The notes: a model not told the origin generated them from the letters alone. A stretch of DNA of 8,895 nucleotides from Peptostreptococcaceae bacterium (GCA_013619035.1 JABXKX010000431.1:1-8895); one strand, 5' to 3'. Shown: positions 1 through 6,807, counted from the first letter of the stretch. Program-made: numbers and translations.

Positions 1-17
1 GTATAAGGGGGTAATTT

Positions 18-1601
18 ATGTATTCAAAATGGATTCAGAAAATTGTTTTTATAGTGGTATTATTGGTGATCTTCGGGGGTGTCTATAAATACCTAGCCAT
101 CGATTATCAAAAATTACCTTCTGACAATTGGAGTAAGGATGAAACACTATTTAGTTATGAAACAGAAACAAATTATAATAATTTCTTTGATAGCCAACTA
201 TCTTATGTGAGTATGAATGATACACTTTCTATTATTTACATTGATAAAGATAAATTAAGATTCAAATCATATAATAAAGACTTAACTTTAAAAGACGAAG
301 GTGTTTTGACAACTTTAGAAGGCCAAGGTGAAGAGATATACGCCTCTGTATATGAAGATTCATTTGAAATGGTTATCAAGGTTAAGGATGATTTTTACTG
401 CTATATGTTTGATGAAACATTTAAGTTAAAACGTACTTATGTCAAAATGATAGACCAACCAAATTATTATGTGTCAAATGGCCATATAATAATTAAAGAA
501 AACAGTACACTTCAAGTTAACTCATCAAAAGGATCATTTGCCTTAGAAATGCCAAATTTGCCTTATGATTATGTGGCTCATGTTACATTTGACGGTCAAT
601 ATACTGTACATTATTTAACCGTAAAAGATGGAGAACGTTATATTATAAGAGATGTTTATACCGATCAAGGTGAGTTGGTAGAATCACTTTTAGTAACCAA
701 ACTATTAAGTGAAGAACTTAGATTGGGACCTTTAGACTTTGAAGTGGTACGTTCAGGTGATATTGAGACTTACAAGATAAACATTAAAGATTTTAAATCA
801 GGCGATTCATACTTGAATTATTACCAGTATAATCTAAGTAATCAAGAGATTTTAGTAGCGGAAACTTACAAAAGATTTCAGGATAAGACAGATTTAATAT
901 CAACATCTGAAATGATAGGTTTATTTAATCATGAGGAAATAGCTTCGTACATTGGAGATAATTATTATTATTTCTTTAATGTTATGATTTATAATTTTGA
1001 AACAGAAGAAATCAAGCCGCTGACCAAAACGTATAATGGTCCTAGAGAATATACCTATATTCAGTCTGAACCTTATGATTATTTGATATGGGGTGAACTA
1101 AAAAAGGGTGAAATGACTTTAAAAATTGCATCAGATGATCCTGAGTATGTAAAATCATCACAGGTGTTTACTCGAGAAAGAATCTTAGATGTATTCTATG
1201 AAACGATTGAAGCGTTTATGAAAATACCAACATATATCATCATCAATGCTGTCGGTGTATTTGCTATGACCATGCTGATTATATTGCCATGTTACATGTT
1301 GTTTGTTACGTTCTTTGAAAAACATAGACTTTGGATATTTGGGATATTAATCATCTTACATAATGCTGGTAAGTTGCTGATTCATGTCAATTTCTTAAGT
1401 AAAGTTGTATTACCAGAATTTCTACAGCTTTATACGATTCCTATTATAATAGCAACTAATATTTTAGCGCTATATAATAGTAAAGTAATAAATCATCATA
1501 TGAAATTGGATAATCCGATTATGGAGTACATACCATTCTTCTTAACCGATATTTTACTACATACATTGATCTTCGGACCGTTTATTATGATGAGATTCTA
1601 G
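18..1601 (+). CDS. Membrane-anchored protein of unknown function, one N-terminal and about four C-terminal membrane segments
   Basis: I do not recognise this 527-residue protein. The start ATG follows a good Shine-Dalgarno (AAGGGGG, positions 5-11, 6-nt spacer). A hydrophobic segment at residues 8-25, preceded by lysines, looks like an uncleaved signal anchor. Residues 30-400 form a large polar region rich in Tyr, Phe, Asp and short beta-like stretches (for example YIDKDKLRFKSY near 74-85), which could be a beta-propeller or other all-beta extracytoplasmic domain. That fold is a guess. The C-terminus has about four hydrophobic segments, near 404-433, 437-457, 470-487 and 503-524. The likely topology is an exported sensor-like domain held between membrane anchors. 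Stop TAG is the first part of a terminator hairpin, so the gene ends a transcript; anything upstream lies outside the window. Confident as a gene; function unknown. Confidence 0.88.
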   Translation: MYSKWIQKIVFIVVLLVIFGGVYKYLAIDYQKLPSDNWSKDETLFSYETETNYNNFFDSQLSYVSMNDTLSIIYIDKDKLRFKSYNKDLTLKDEGVLTTLEGQGEEIYASVYEDSFEMVIKVKDDFYCYMFDETFKLKRTYVKMIDQPNYYVSNGHIIIKENSTLQVNSSKGSFALEMPNLPYDYVAHVTFDGQYTVHYLTVKDGERYIIRDVYTDQGELVESLLVTKLLSEELRLGPLDFEVVRSGDIETYKINIKDFKSGDSYLNYYQYNLSNQEILVAETYKRFQDKTDLISTSEMIGLFNHEEIASYIGDNYYYFFNVMIYNFETEEIKPLTKTYNGPREYTYIQSEPYDYLIWGELKKGEMTLKIASDDPEYVKSSQVFTRERILDVFYETIEAFMKIPTYIIINAVGVFAMTMLIILPCYMLFVTFFEKHRLWIFGILIILHNAGKLLIHVNFLSKVVLPEFLQLYTIPIIIATNILALYNSKVINHHMKLDNPIMEYIPFFLTDILLHTLIFGPFIMMRF

Positions 1602-1621
1602 TCCCTTCGGGGACTTTTTTT
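1600..1621 (+). terminator. Intrinsic terminator with C(TTCG)G tetraloop
   Basis: Stem AGTCCC (1600-1605), loop TTCG (1606-1609), stem GGGACT (1610-1615), then a run of seven T ending at 1621. The loop is the extra-stable C(UUCG)G tetraloop. The stem begins inside the TAG stop codon of the preceding gene. Confidence 0.93.
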
Positions 1622-1686
1622 AGTGAAATAATATTGTAAAATTATATAACTCTTTTCTTTGGTAAACTTAAAGGGGAGGGAATATT

Positions 1687-2685
1687 ATGAAAAAATTTGA
1701 TGACTTAACGCGACTTGGTAGAATTAGACGTGTTAAAAAGATAATAGAAGAAGGATTGGAATTTTATGACGTAGAGGTCAAAGACCTAAAATTCTTAACA
1801 GAAGATACCAATATATTTTATAAATTAACAGATACATTTGGTAATAGATATGCAGTTAAAATCTATGAAGAACTATCAAGCAATTTAGATGATTCTCAAG
1901 TAGAGATGTATTTTTTAGATCAGATTGCTTCTAAAACAAACATCGTTGTACCGAGAGGAGTAAAAAATAAATCAGGTGACTATGTGACATTGATAGAGTC
2001 AAAATACGATACAGTAAAAAAACGTATGGCTGTATATGAGTGGATGGATGGTTATGATTTGGATGAACGCGAAAAAATATCACATTTCGAACAAATCGGT
2101 GCGTTAATGGCAGAAATGCATCAAGTGGCAGAGACTATAGATGTACCAAAACAATTTAATCCAAAGAGGATTGATAAAGTGCTCTATTATGCTGGTGATG
2201 ATTATTTTTATAAAATGGAAAAACATCAGTCTAAAGTCAGTCCAGAGTTTAGAAAACTAATGGATTTTATCATTCCGTATTTAGATGAACGATTGATTAA
2301 ATTCTATGATAATAAGACAATTATGATTCATGGGGATTTTAATCCGTGGAATATCAAAGTCCATAAAGGTAATATCCGTTTATTGGACTTTGAAGATGCG
2401 TCGATAGGTCTGCCAATTCACGATATTGCAACTTTATTTTTCTACTATCAATATGATGATAATTACAAAAAGTATCAAGAAGCGTTTTATACAGGGTATA
2501 GGACGGTTAAAGATATTGAAAGACATCAAGAATCTGAACTGAATCTTCTGATGATTGCTAGACGTGTTAATTTCATGAATTATATTTTAGAGATTAATGA
2601 TGCCCCGGAAAAGTATATCAGCACCAACATTGAAAGAGTTGAAAAATATCTGAAAGAAGTTTGTCCTGCGTATTTTGAAAATTAA
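1687..2685 (+). CDS. APH/choline-kinase-family phosphotransferase
   Basis: A 332-residue cytoplasmic kinase-fold enzyme predicted to transfer phosphate from ATP to a small-molecule hydroxyl group. The N-lobe holds the likely ATP-binding lysine in AVKIY (K58). The catalytic loop is HGDFNPWN at 215-222, matching the family pattern HxDxxxxN with D217 as catalytic base and N222 as metal ligand. DFED at 234-237 supplies the DFG-equivalent metal-binding Asp. Length fits the aminoglycoside phosphotransferase/homoserine kinase II/choline kinase superfamily (Pfam APH). The substrate cannot be read from sequence: a sugar, amino acid, choline or antibiotic are all possible, and calling it a resistance gene would be unjustified. 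The Shine-Dalgarno AAGGGGAGGG (1671-1680) lies 6 nt before ATG. It follows a terminator, so it probably has its own promoter, but I found no convincing -35/-10 pair. Confidence 0.9.
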   Translation: MKKFDDLTRLGRIRRVKKIIEEGLEFYDVEVKDLKFLTEDTNIFYKLTDTFGNRYAVKIYEELSSNLDDSQVEMYFLDQIASKTNIVVPRGVKNKSGDYVTLIESKYDTVKKRMAVYEWMDGYDLDEREKISHFEQIGALMAEMHQVAETIDVPKQFNPKRIDKVLYYAGDDYFYKMEKHQSKVSPEFRKLMDFIIPYLDERLIKFYDNKTIMIHGDFNPWNIKVHKGNIRLLDFEDASIGLPIHDIATLFFYYQYDDNYKKYQEAFYTGYRTVKDIERHQESELNLLMIARRVNFMNYILEINDAPEKYISTNIERVEKYLKEVCPAYFEN

Positions 2686-2706
2686 TTGTTAATGATTTAA
2701 CTACTC

Positions 2707-2735
2707 TTGATTACTCTAATTCTTTGGTGTATAAA
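2707..2735 (+). promoter_or_regulatory. Sigma-A-type promoter for the EIIC-like gene
   Basis: TTGATT (-35, 2707-2712) and TATAAA (-10, 2730-2735) are separated by exactly 17 bp. The predicted start is near 2742, giving a leader of about 25 nt with the Shine-Dalgarno inside it. The promoter lies over an in-frame upstream TTG codon and so argues against starting translation there. Confidence 0.72.
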
Positions 2736-2766
2736 AGTGTTGGGGCACATAAAGAAAAGGGGTATT

Positions 2767-3804
2767 ATGAGAAAAAAGGGATTTAAAGCTTTTTTAAAAA
2801 GAAAAAATATTGAAATCAGCGCGAAAAGGTATTTGATTACAGCGCTGAGTTATATGACTTACGGTCTATTTGCATCATTGATTATTGGTAGTATTTTAAA
2901 CCAAATTGGTTTGAAACTAGGCATTCCTTTGTTATCAGAAACAATTTGGCCTGCAGCTCGAGCGATGACCGGTCCTGCGATAGCGGTTGCTGTTGCTTAT
3001 GGATTAGAAGCACCTCCACTTGTTATATTTGCTTCAACACTGTCAGGTGCAGTAGGTGGTGCTCTTGGTGGTCCTGTAGGTGCATTTGCAGCGGGTGTTG
3101 TTGGTGCTGAACTAGGGAAAATGGTATCCAAAGAAACTAAGATAGATATACTGGTAACACCATCAGTGACGATAATTACAGGATGTATGGTGGGTGCCTG
3201 GGTTGGACCTCCTATTAACGCCTTTATGACGGCTTTTGGTCAGATGATTGTATCGGCTACTGAATTACATACGATTCCAATGAGTATCATTGTTTCAGTT
3301 TTAATGGGTATATCACTTACGTTACCAATTAGTAGTGCAGCAATAGGCATTATGTTGGGTTTGAGTGGTTTGGCTGCAGGTGCTGCAACAGCTGGTTGTG
3401 CTGCTCAAATGGTTGGGTTTGCTGTTATTAGTTTTAAAGAAAATGGATGGTCGGGTTTGTTCTCGCAAGGTATTGGAACTTCAATGTTGCAAATGCCAAA
3501 TATTGTTAGAAACTGGCGCATATGGATTCCGTCGATAGTAGCTTCGGCTATTCTAGGCCCAATTGCAACGGCTGGATTTGAATTACAAAATACAGCCATA
3601 GGATCAGGTATGGGTACCAGTGGCTTGGTTGGGCAATTCGGGACGGTAGAAGCAATGGAAGCTTTAGGGTATACTGCTGCTGAAATATACATTCCAATGA
3701 TATTAGTACACTTCATTTTACCTATGATCTTTACTTTAGCAGTGGCGGCACTGCTTAGAAAAGTAGGGTGGATTAAAGAAAATGATTTAAAATTAGAATT
3801 ATAA
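2767..3804 (+). CDS. PTS EIIC-like integral membrane protein (PfoR type)
   Basis: A 345-residue polytopic membrane protein resembling the PTS EIIC family represented by PfoR of Clostridium perfringens (Pfam PTS_EIIC_2). Hydrophobic, Gly/Ala-rich helices fill residues 25-330, with family-like stretches such as SGAVGGALGGPVGA (about 93-106) and GMGTSGLVGQFG (281-292). The N-terminus (MRKKGFKAFLKRK) is strongly basic, giving a cytoplasmic start. I chose ATG at 2767 because AAAGAAAAGGGG lies directly upstream. The longer reading frame back to TTG 2707 has no ribosome site and would lie on top of the promoter. No EIIA, EIIB or sugar-metabolism gene is nearby, so transport coupled to phosphorylation is not supported. 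In PfoR homologues the role is described as regulatory; the substrate here is unknown. A symmetrical stem-loop ends the transcript. Confidence 0.88.
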   Translation: MRKKGFKAFLKRKNIEISAKRYLITALSYMTYGLFASLIIGSILNQIGLKLGIPLLSETIWPAARAMTGPAIAVAVAYGLEAPPLVIFASTLSGAVGGALGGPVGAFAAGVVGAELGKMVSKETKIDILVTPSVTIITGCMVGAWVGPPINAFMTAFGQMIVSATELHTIPMSIIVSVLMGISLTLPISSAAIGIMLGLSGLAAGAATAGCAAQMVGFAVISFKENGWSGLFSQGIGTSMLQMPNIVRNWRIWIPSIVASAILGPIATAGFELQNTAIGSGMGTSGLVGQFGTVEAMEALGYTAAEIYIPMILVHFILPMIFTLAVAALLRKVGWIKENDLKLEL

Positions 3805-3808
3805 TTTA

Positions 3809-3837
3809 AAGCCATCATTTCAATGAAATGATGGCTT
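3809..3837. terminator. Bidirectional stem-loop between convergent genes
   Basis: Arms AAGCCATCATTT (3809-3820) and AAATGATGGCTT (3826-3837) pair perfectly over 12 bp; the C-G of the CAATG loop can add one more pair. T-rich sequence follows on + (TTATCTTATTTT) and TTTAAATT follows on -, so it can end both the EIIC-like gene and the leftward redox operon. It lies 4 nt after the first stop and 3 nt after the second. Confidence 0.82.
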
Positions 3838-3840
3838 ATC

Positions 3841-5271
3841 TTATTTTCTGGCTTGATTGAGACAGGCTTTTACACCGTTTCTAATACCTAAACTGGTATA
3901 AGTACAGCCTGACACAACTGAAACATTGGTACTGTTACTGTCGATAATTTTTTTATACATTTTTGGAGCACTGAAGTTAAAATAACTTCTTGTTTCCCTA
4001 TGTTCAACGACTTCTACAGAAATAATTTGATCATTTTTAATTTCTACTTCTACCACCATATCAGGTGCGAAGGCATTAACTGTTGCTCTGTAAACACCAT
4101 CTTTATAGGTGGTTTGAGCATTGGCTTGTTCTTCGGCAATTCGATCGGCTTCAGCCTTTTCTTTTGCGATTCGATCCGCTTCGGCTTTTTCCTGAGCAAT
4201 TCTATCGGCCTCAGCTTTTTCTATCGCAAGTCTTTCTGCTTCTACACGGGCAGCTTCACGTTCTTTTTTTAGTTGTGCTTCGTATGCTTGTAACGCTTCA
4301 GCATTTTTAGTTTTAGTTAATTCTACAGGTAATAAATCTATAGAATAATCATAGTACAAATCAATTGTAGAGGTTTCTTTAAGAACAACAACTTCTTCAA
4401 TTTCAACCTCGGGTTCGATTATAATCTCTTCTTCTATTGGTTCTGTTATAAAGGTATGATCAAGTGTTGGTAGTACAATCGGTTTAGAAATATAAAAAGT
4501 ACCGATCATCAAAACGATCATAATCATAAAACCACTTAAATGGAATGTTTTTTTGATGGCTCCATCTTTTGGACAGACTTCTAAACAATCGTGACAACTT
4601 AAACAGTCTAAATTGTTGACCACTTCAGTTTCGGTTATCTTAATCTGGACTGGACAGACCAGATCACATTTCTTACATTGAATACAAGTATCTTCTATAC
4701 GAGTTACTCTAAGAATTCTCATCGAAGAAATTAAATTTAGTCCTGCGCCATAAGGACAGAGGTAGTTACAAAATGGTCTTTCTACAAAGAGACCAAGTAG
4801 AATCACTGCTATCAAGTAAATGCCGCCGATTAGAGTAACACCACCATAAAACAATCGTATGAAGGCATGGTAAGGATCGGCATTGATGTATGTCCAAACG
4901 TCTCCTTTTAAAATAAGAAATACGAAATAACCCAAAACAAGATATTTTATATAGCTGAGCAAACCATGTAGTTTAGAAAACTTTATTTTCTTAAGACCTA
5001 AAACATTCCCCATATGATTAAGTCCTTTTTGAAGTGTTCCAAATGGACAAATATAACCACAGAAAATAGGTCCGTAAAGAAGTGTTATGAACAAGCTGAA
5101 CAATCCAACAATCCAAGCAAGACCAATGGTATTCTGATGATACAAAATATTTGGACCGAATATATTATGGATAACATTAAAATTGAGTGCAACAGGATTG
5201 TCTCTTACTATCACAACACTTCCGATTAATAAGGCAAAAAAGAATGCTGAAATAAGTCTATTTTTCTTCAT
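3841..5271 (-). CDS. Membrane polyferredoxin (NapH/NosR-like) fused to a C-terminal FMN-binding domain
   Basis: A 476-residue electron-transfer membrane protein. In order: TM1 about 6-22; TM2 50-67; CGYICP at 71-76; TM3 107-121; TM4 145-163; CNYLCP at 168-173; two 4Fe-4S ferredoxin motifs, C196/C199/C202/C206 and C223/C226/C229/C233; TM5 245-262; an acidic Glu/Val-rich linker 275-300; a charged coiled coil about 325-385 with three 10-residue EKAEADRIA repeats; and an FMN-binding domain 389-473 with SGCTYTS at 454-460. The paired CxxxCP motifs and ferredoxins match NapH/NosR/RdxA-type proteins; the end matches the RnfG/NqrC-type FMN domain (Pfam FMN_bind), where flavin is attached to the Thr of SGAT (T457 here). 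Five helices put all clusters inside and the FMN domain outside, which suggests a trans-membrane electron relay. It is last in a three-gene operon; its Shine-Dalgarno GAGGTG abuts the preceding stop (9-nt gap). Confidence 0.9.
   Translation of the reverse strand: MKKNRLISAFFFALLIGSVVIVRDNPVALNFNVIHNIFGPNILYHQNTIGLAWIVGLFSLFITLLYGPIFCGYICPFGTLQKGLNHMGNVLGLKKIKFSKLHGLLSYIKYLVLGYFVFLILKGDVWTYINADPYHAFIRLFYGGVTLIGGIYLIAVILLGLFVERPFCNYLCPYGAGLNLISSMRILRVTRIEDTCIQCKKCDLVCPVQIKITETEVVNNLDCLSCHDCLEVCPKDGAIKKTFHLSGFMIMIVLMIGTFYISKPIVLPTLDHTFITEPIEEEIIIEPEVEIEEVVVLKETSTIDLYYDYSIDLLPVELTKTKNAEALQAYEAQLKKEREAARVEAERLAIEKAEADRIAQEKAEADRIAKEKAEADRIAEEQANAQTTYKDGVYRATVNAFAPDMVVEVEIKNDQIISVEVVEHRETRSYFNFSAPKMYKKIIDSNSTNVSVVSGCTYTSLGIRNGVKACLNQARK
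4132..4221 (-). repeat. Three 30-bp in-frame tandem repeats encoding a coiled-coil stalk
   Basis: Codons 351-380 of the polyferredoxin-FMN gene encode three copies of EKAEADRIA plus one variable residue (Q, K, E). A more degenerate Ala/Glu/Arg-rich segment lies upstream (337-350). The protein copies are nearly identical but synonymous codons differ between copies (GAT AGA ATT versus GAT CGA ATC), so the duplication is not fresh and the amino-acid pattern has been kept. The segment is visibly richer in G and C than the surrounding gene. Confidence 0.85.
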
Positions 5272-5280
5272 AAAACACCT

Positions 5281-5982
5281 CTATTTGTTACACGAAAACA
5301 GTAATGGGATATCTGTAGGTTGAATCAGATCACCCTTTAGATTGCCATAGAACTGTATATCTTTAAAACCAGCCATTTCTAAATAAGTCTGTATTTCATT
5401 TTGTTGTAAAGTCAGTAACGGGAGTTTACTCTCGATTACTTGAGAGGTTTCTTTGATAACCAGTTCAGTATCAAATGATACATACCCGTTTTTTAAGTCA
5501 TAATCTCTTGTAAACTTAATATGATCATTTTCAATCGTTGGTAAATGATCAATGTTTTGACTGACGATTCTGTCGTAGTTGATGATTTGAACGATAAAAA
5601 GTCCATTGTCATTTAACTGCTCATAAACACGGTTAAAGAATGATGTTACAGCGTCTCTATCGGGTAGGTGGACTAAAGTATTACCAAAACAAACAATACG
5701 GTCAAAGTTTGTTTTAAAATTTGAAATATTAAGCATATTTTCATTTATAAACGTCATATGTGGATACTTTTTAGAGGCTTCCTCTAATAGAGCATCATCT
5801 AAATCCAGTCCAATGACATGATCTGACTTACTGTATAGAAGTTCCGTTAAGTTACCGGTAGCACAACCAATTTCAAGAATGGTTTCATGTTTGGTAATGG
5901 GTTTGATTCTATCAATGAAATTGAGTTGGTTGATATTCTGTGGGAATATATAATCGTATACTTTCGCTATAGATTTATACAT
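5281..5982 (-). CDS. Class I SAM-dependent methyltransferase
   Basis: A 233-residue soluble enzyme with the Rossmann-type methyltransferase core. Motif I is ILEIGCATG (35-43), the SAM-binding glycine loop. The acidic residue ending beta-2 is in VIGLDLDDALLEEA (D60 or D62), and the post-II region NENMLN (80-85) precedes RIVCFGNTLVHLP (95-107), typical of motif IV. The C-terminal half (150-230) carries beta strands that would shape the substrate pocket. The family includes small-molecule, lipid and protein methyltransferases, and the substrate cannot be told. It is the middle gene of the regulator-methyltransferase-polyferredoxin operon. Its Shine-Dalgarno (AGGAGG) overlaps the TAG stop of the regulator gene (8-nt gap) and its own stop is adjacent to the next gene's ribosome site, so translation is probably coupled. 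Its presence in this redox operon is unexplained. Confidence 0.9.
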   Translation of the reverse strand: MYKSIAKVYDYIFPQNINQLNFIDRIKPITKHETILEIGCATGNLTELLYSKSDHVIGLDLDDALLEEASKKYPHMTFINENMLNISNFKTNFDRIVCFGNTLVHLPDRDAVTSFFNRVYEQLNDNGLFIVQIINYDRIVSQNIDHLPTIENDHIKFTRDYDLKNGYVSFDTELVIKETSQVIESKLPLLTLQQNEIQTYLEMAGFKDIQFYGNLKGDLIQPTDIPLLFSCNK

Positions 5983-5990
5983 AATGCCTC

Positions 5991-6671
5991 CTAAAATAAT
6001 TCGTCTGCTAAAGCGTCGTAATCTAATATTTTTATAATTGATTTCTCGTAATCAATGAGTCCGTCAACCTTCATCTTAGAGAGTTCTCTAGAAAGTGAGG
6101 GTCTTCTTGTACAAATGTGTAATGCCATTTTCTCTTTAGAAAAAGGTAATTTAACGGTGTTACTATTTTGCTCCTTCGATAATTTAATCAAAACATGAGC
6201 AATCTTACCTCGAATGGTACTTAAAGATAATAACTTGAATTTATCATTAAAGAACAACAACTTTTTAGAGAGTAATCCTAGATAATTTTCTAAGAATTTA
6301 GGTGAGTGTTCCATAGTTTCGATTAGAGTAGGTTTATCAATGTAAAGGACTTCTAAATCTGAAAGTGCTGTAATTGAAATAGGATAATGATCATTGGGTG
6401 AAAACAGTATAGCTTCACCAAAAATATCACTAGGTCCCAGGGTAATTAAATTTGAAACATCTCCAGAAATAAAATAAGTCGACAGTTCTATTTTTCCTTT
6501 TAAGATAATACCCAAAGCAGAACAGGTTTCTCCTTCTTCGAAAAGTGTTTGCCCTTTTTTATATGGGGTAATTTTAGTTTGTAGCATATTACATAGTTCG
6601 ATGGTTTTTTCTTTATCAAGTCCGTTAAACAAATAACATTGACTGATGACTTCATAATTTTTTTCTATCAT
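5991..6671 (-). CDS. CRP/FNR-family transcriptional regulator (HcpR-like by context)
   Basis: A 226-residue regulator of normal family length. An N-terminal cyclic-nucleotide-binding-type beta-barrel covers about 14-115 (YKKGQTLFEEGE at 37-48; LILKGKIEL-like strand near 55-63; DIFGEAILF at 82-90). A dimerisation helix spans about 118-165, then a Crp-type winged helix-turn-helix at 175-215 with recognition helix RRPSLSRELSKM (189-200). Cysteines are at 12, 27, 50 and 187; this does not match the four-Cys cluster of E. coli FNR, so an Fe-S sensor of that type is unlikely. HcpR proteins of anaerobes belong to this family and control hcp in response to nitrosative stress. The divergent hcp and the intervening palindrome make this the best guess, but paralogues in this family are many. 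Start ATG at 6671 follows AAAGGAGC. It is first of a three-gene operon and probably autoregulated. Confidence 0.9.
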   Translation of the reverse strand: MIEKNYEVISQCYLFNGLDKEKTIELCNMLQTKITPYKKGQTLFEEGETCSALGIILKGKIELSTYFISGDVSNLITLGPSDIFGEAILFSPNDHYPISITALSDLEVLYIDKPTLIETMEHSPKFLENYLGLLSKKLLFFNDKFKLLSLSTIRGKIAHVLIKLSKEQNSNTVKLPFSKEKMALHICTRRPSLSRELSKMKVDGLIDYEKSIIKILDYDALADELF

Positions 6672-6691
6672 AATTAGCTCCTTTAGTTTAG

Positions 6692-6697
6692 TGTATA
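6692..6697 (-). promoter_or_regulatory. Possible -10 box of the regulator operon
   Basis: Read leftward, TATACA (6697 to 6692) lies 20 bp from the regulator start codon and predicts a transcript start near 6685. No good -35 is found 16-18 bp upstream. The TGTAACA palindrome would then be centred near -59.5, close to the class I activator position. An alternative is an extended -10 TGGTAATAC (6718 to 6710), which would place the same palindrome at -41.5. Neither is strong. Confidence 0.4.
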
Positions 6698-6736
6698 AGA
6701 CTTTAAAAGGTATTACCAGTAAATTTTATTTAAAAG

Positions 6737-6752
6737 TGTAACATGTGTTACA
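6737..6752. promoter_or_regulatory. CRP/FNR-type operator palindrome
   Basis: TGTAACA-TG-TGTTACA is a perfect 7-2-7 inverted repeat. Written as TGTAA-N6-TTACA it has the geometry of the CRP site TGTGA-N6-TCACA. It lies between a CRP/FNR-family regulator gene and hcp. Its centre (6744.5) is 41.5 bp upstream of the start predicted from the TATACT box facing hcp. Confidence 0.8.
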
Positions 6753-6768
6753 GTAATTACTCGACCCG

Positions 6769-6805
6769 TTTAGTATACTATGTTTAGAAAGTATAGTATA
6801 CAAAA
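6769..6805. repeat. Long AT-rich inverted repeat over the putative hcp start site
   Basis: GTATACTAT (6773-6781) and ATAGTATAC (6793-6801) are perfect 9-bp inverted arms separated by 11 bp. After one mismatch the match continues outward for three more pairs (TTT/AAA). The left arm is itself within the 10-bp palindrome TAGTATACTA (6771-6780). It overlaps the candidate -10 box and start, so a repressor operator is more likely than an RNA hairpin. Confidence 0.7.
6774..6779 (+). promoter_or_regulatory. Likely -10 box of hcp, activator-dependent
   Basis: TATACT matches the sigma-A -10 consensus at 5 of 6 positions and predicts transcription from about 6786, leaving a leader of about 90 nt before hcp. 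The -35 position (6751-6756, CAGTAA) does not resemble TTGACA and is partly covered by the palindrome, as expected for a class II activated promoter. The box lies inside an inverted repeat. Confidence 0.5.
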
Positions 6806-6807
6806 AG

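Noticed and set aside
1687..2685. Aminoglycoside-resistance gene
   Set aside because: Only the general kinase-fold motifs are visible; the family has many metabolic members and no resistance or mobile context is present.
2707..2766. N-terminal extension of the EIIC-like protein from a TTG codon
   Set aside because: There is no ribosome site for the TTG, it coincides with the -35 box of a good promoter, and ATG 2767 has a proper Shine-Dalgarno.
3405..3818. 137-codon open frame on - opposite the EIIC-like gene
   Set aside because: It lies wholly antisense to a well-supported membrane protein gene, has no credible ribosome site and no recognisable motif.
4000..4310. Two short + strand open frames (90 and 75 codons) opposite the polyferredoxin gene
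   Set aside because: They mirror the low-stop coiled-coil repeat region; the Phe/Ser-rich translation is what the reverse strand of Glu/Ala/Lys codons gives.
5014..5229. 71-codon + strand open frame opposite the polyferredoxin N-terminus
   Set aside because: Antisense to a membrane-protein coding region, no supporting signals.
5991..6671. FNR-type 4Fe-4S oxygen sensor
   Set aside because: Cysteines at 12, 27, 50 and 187 do not match the clustered N-terminal set plus central Cys of FNR.
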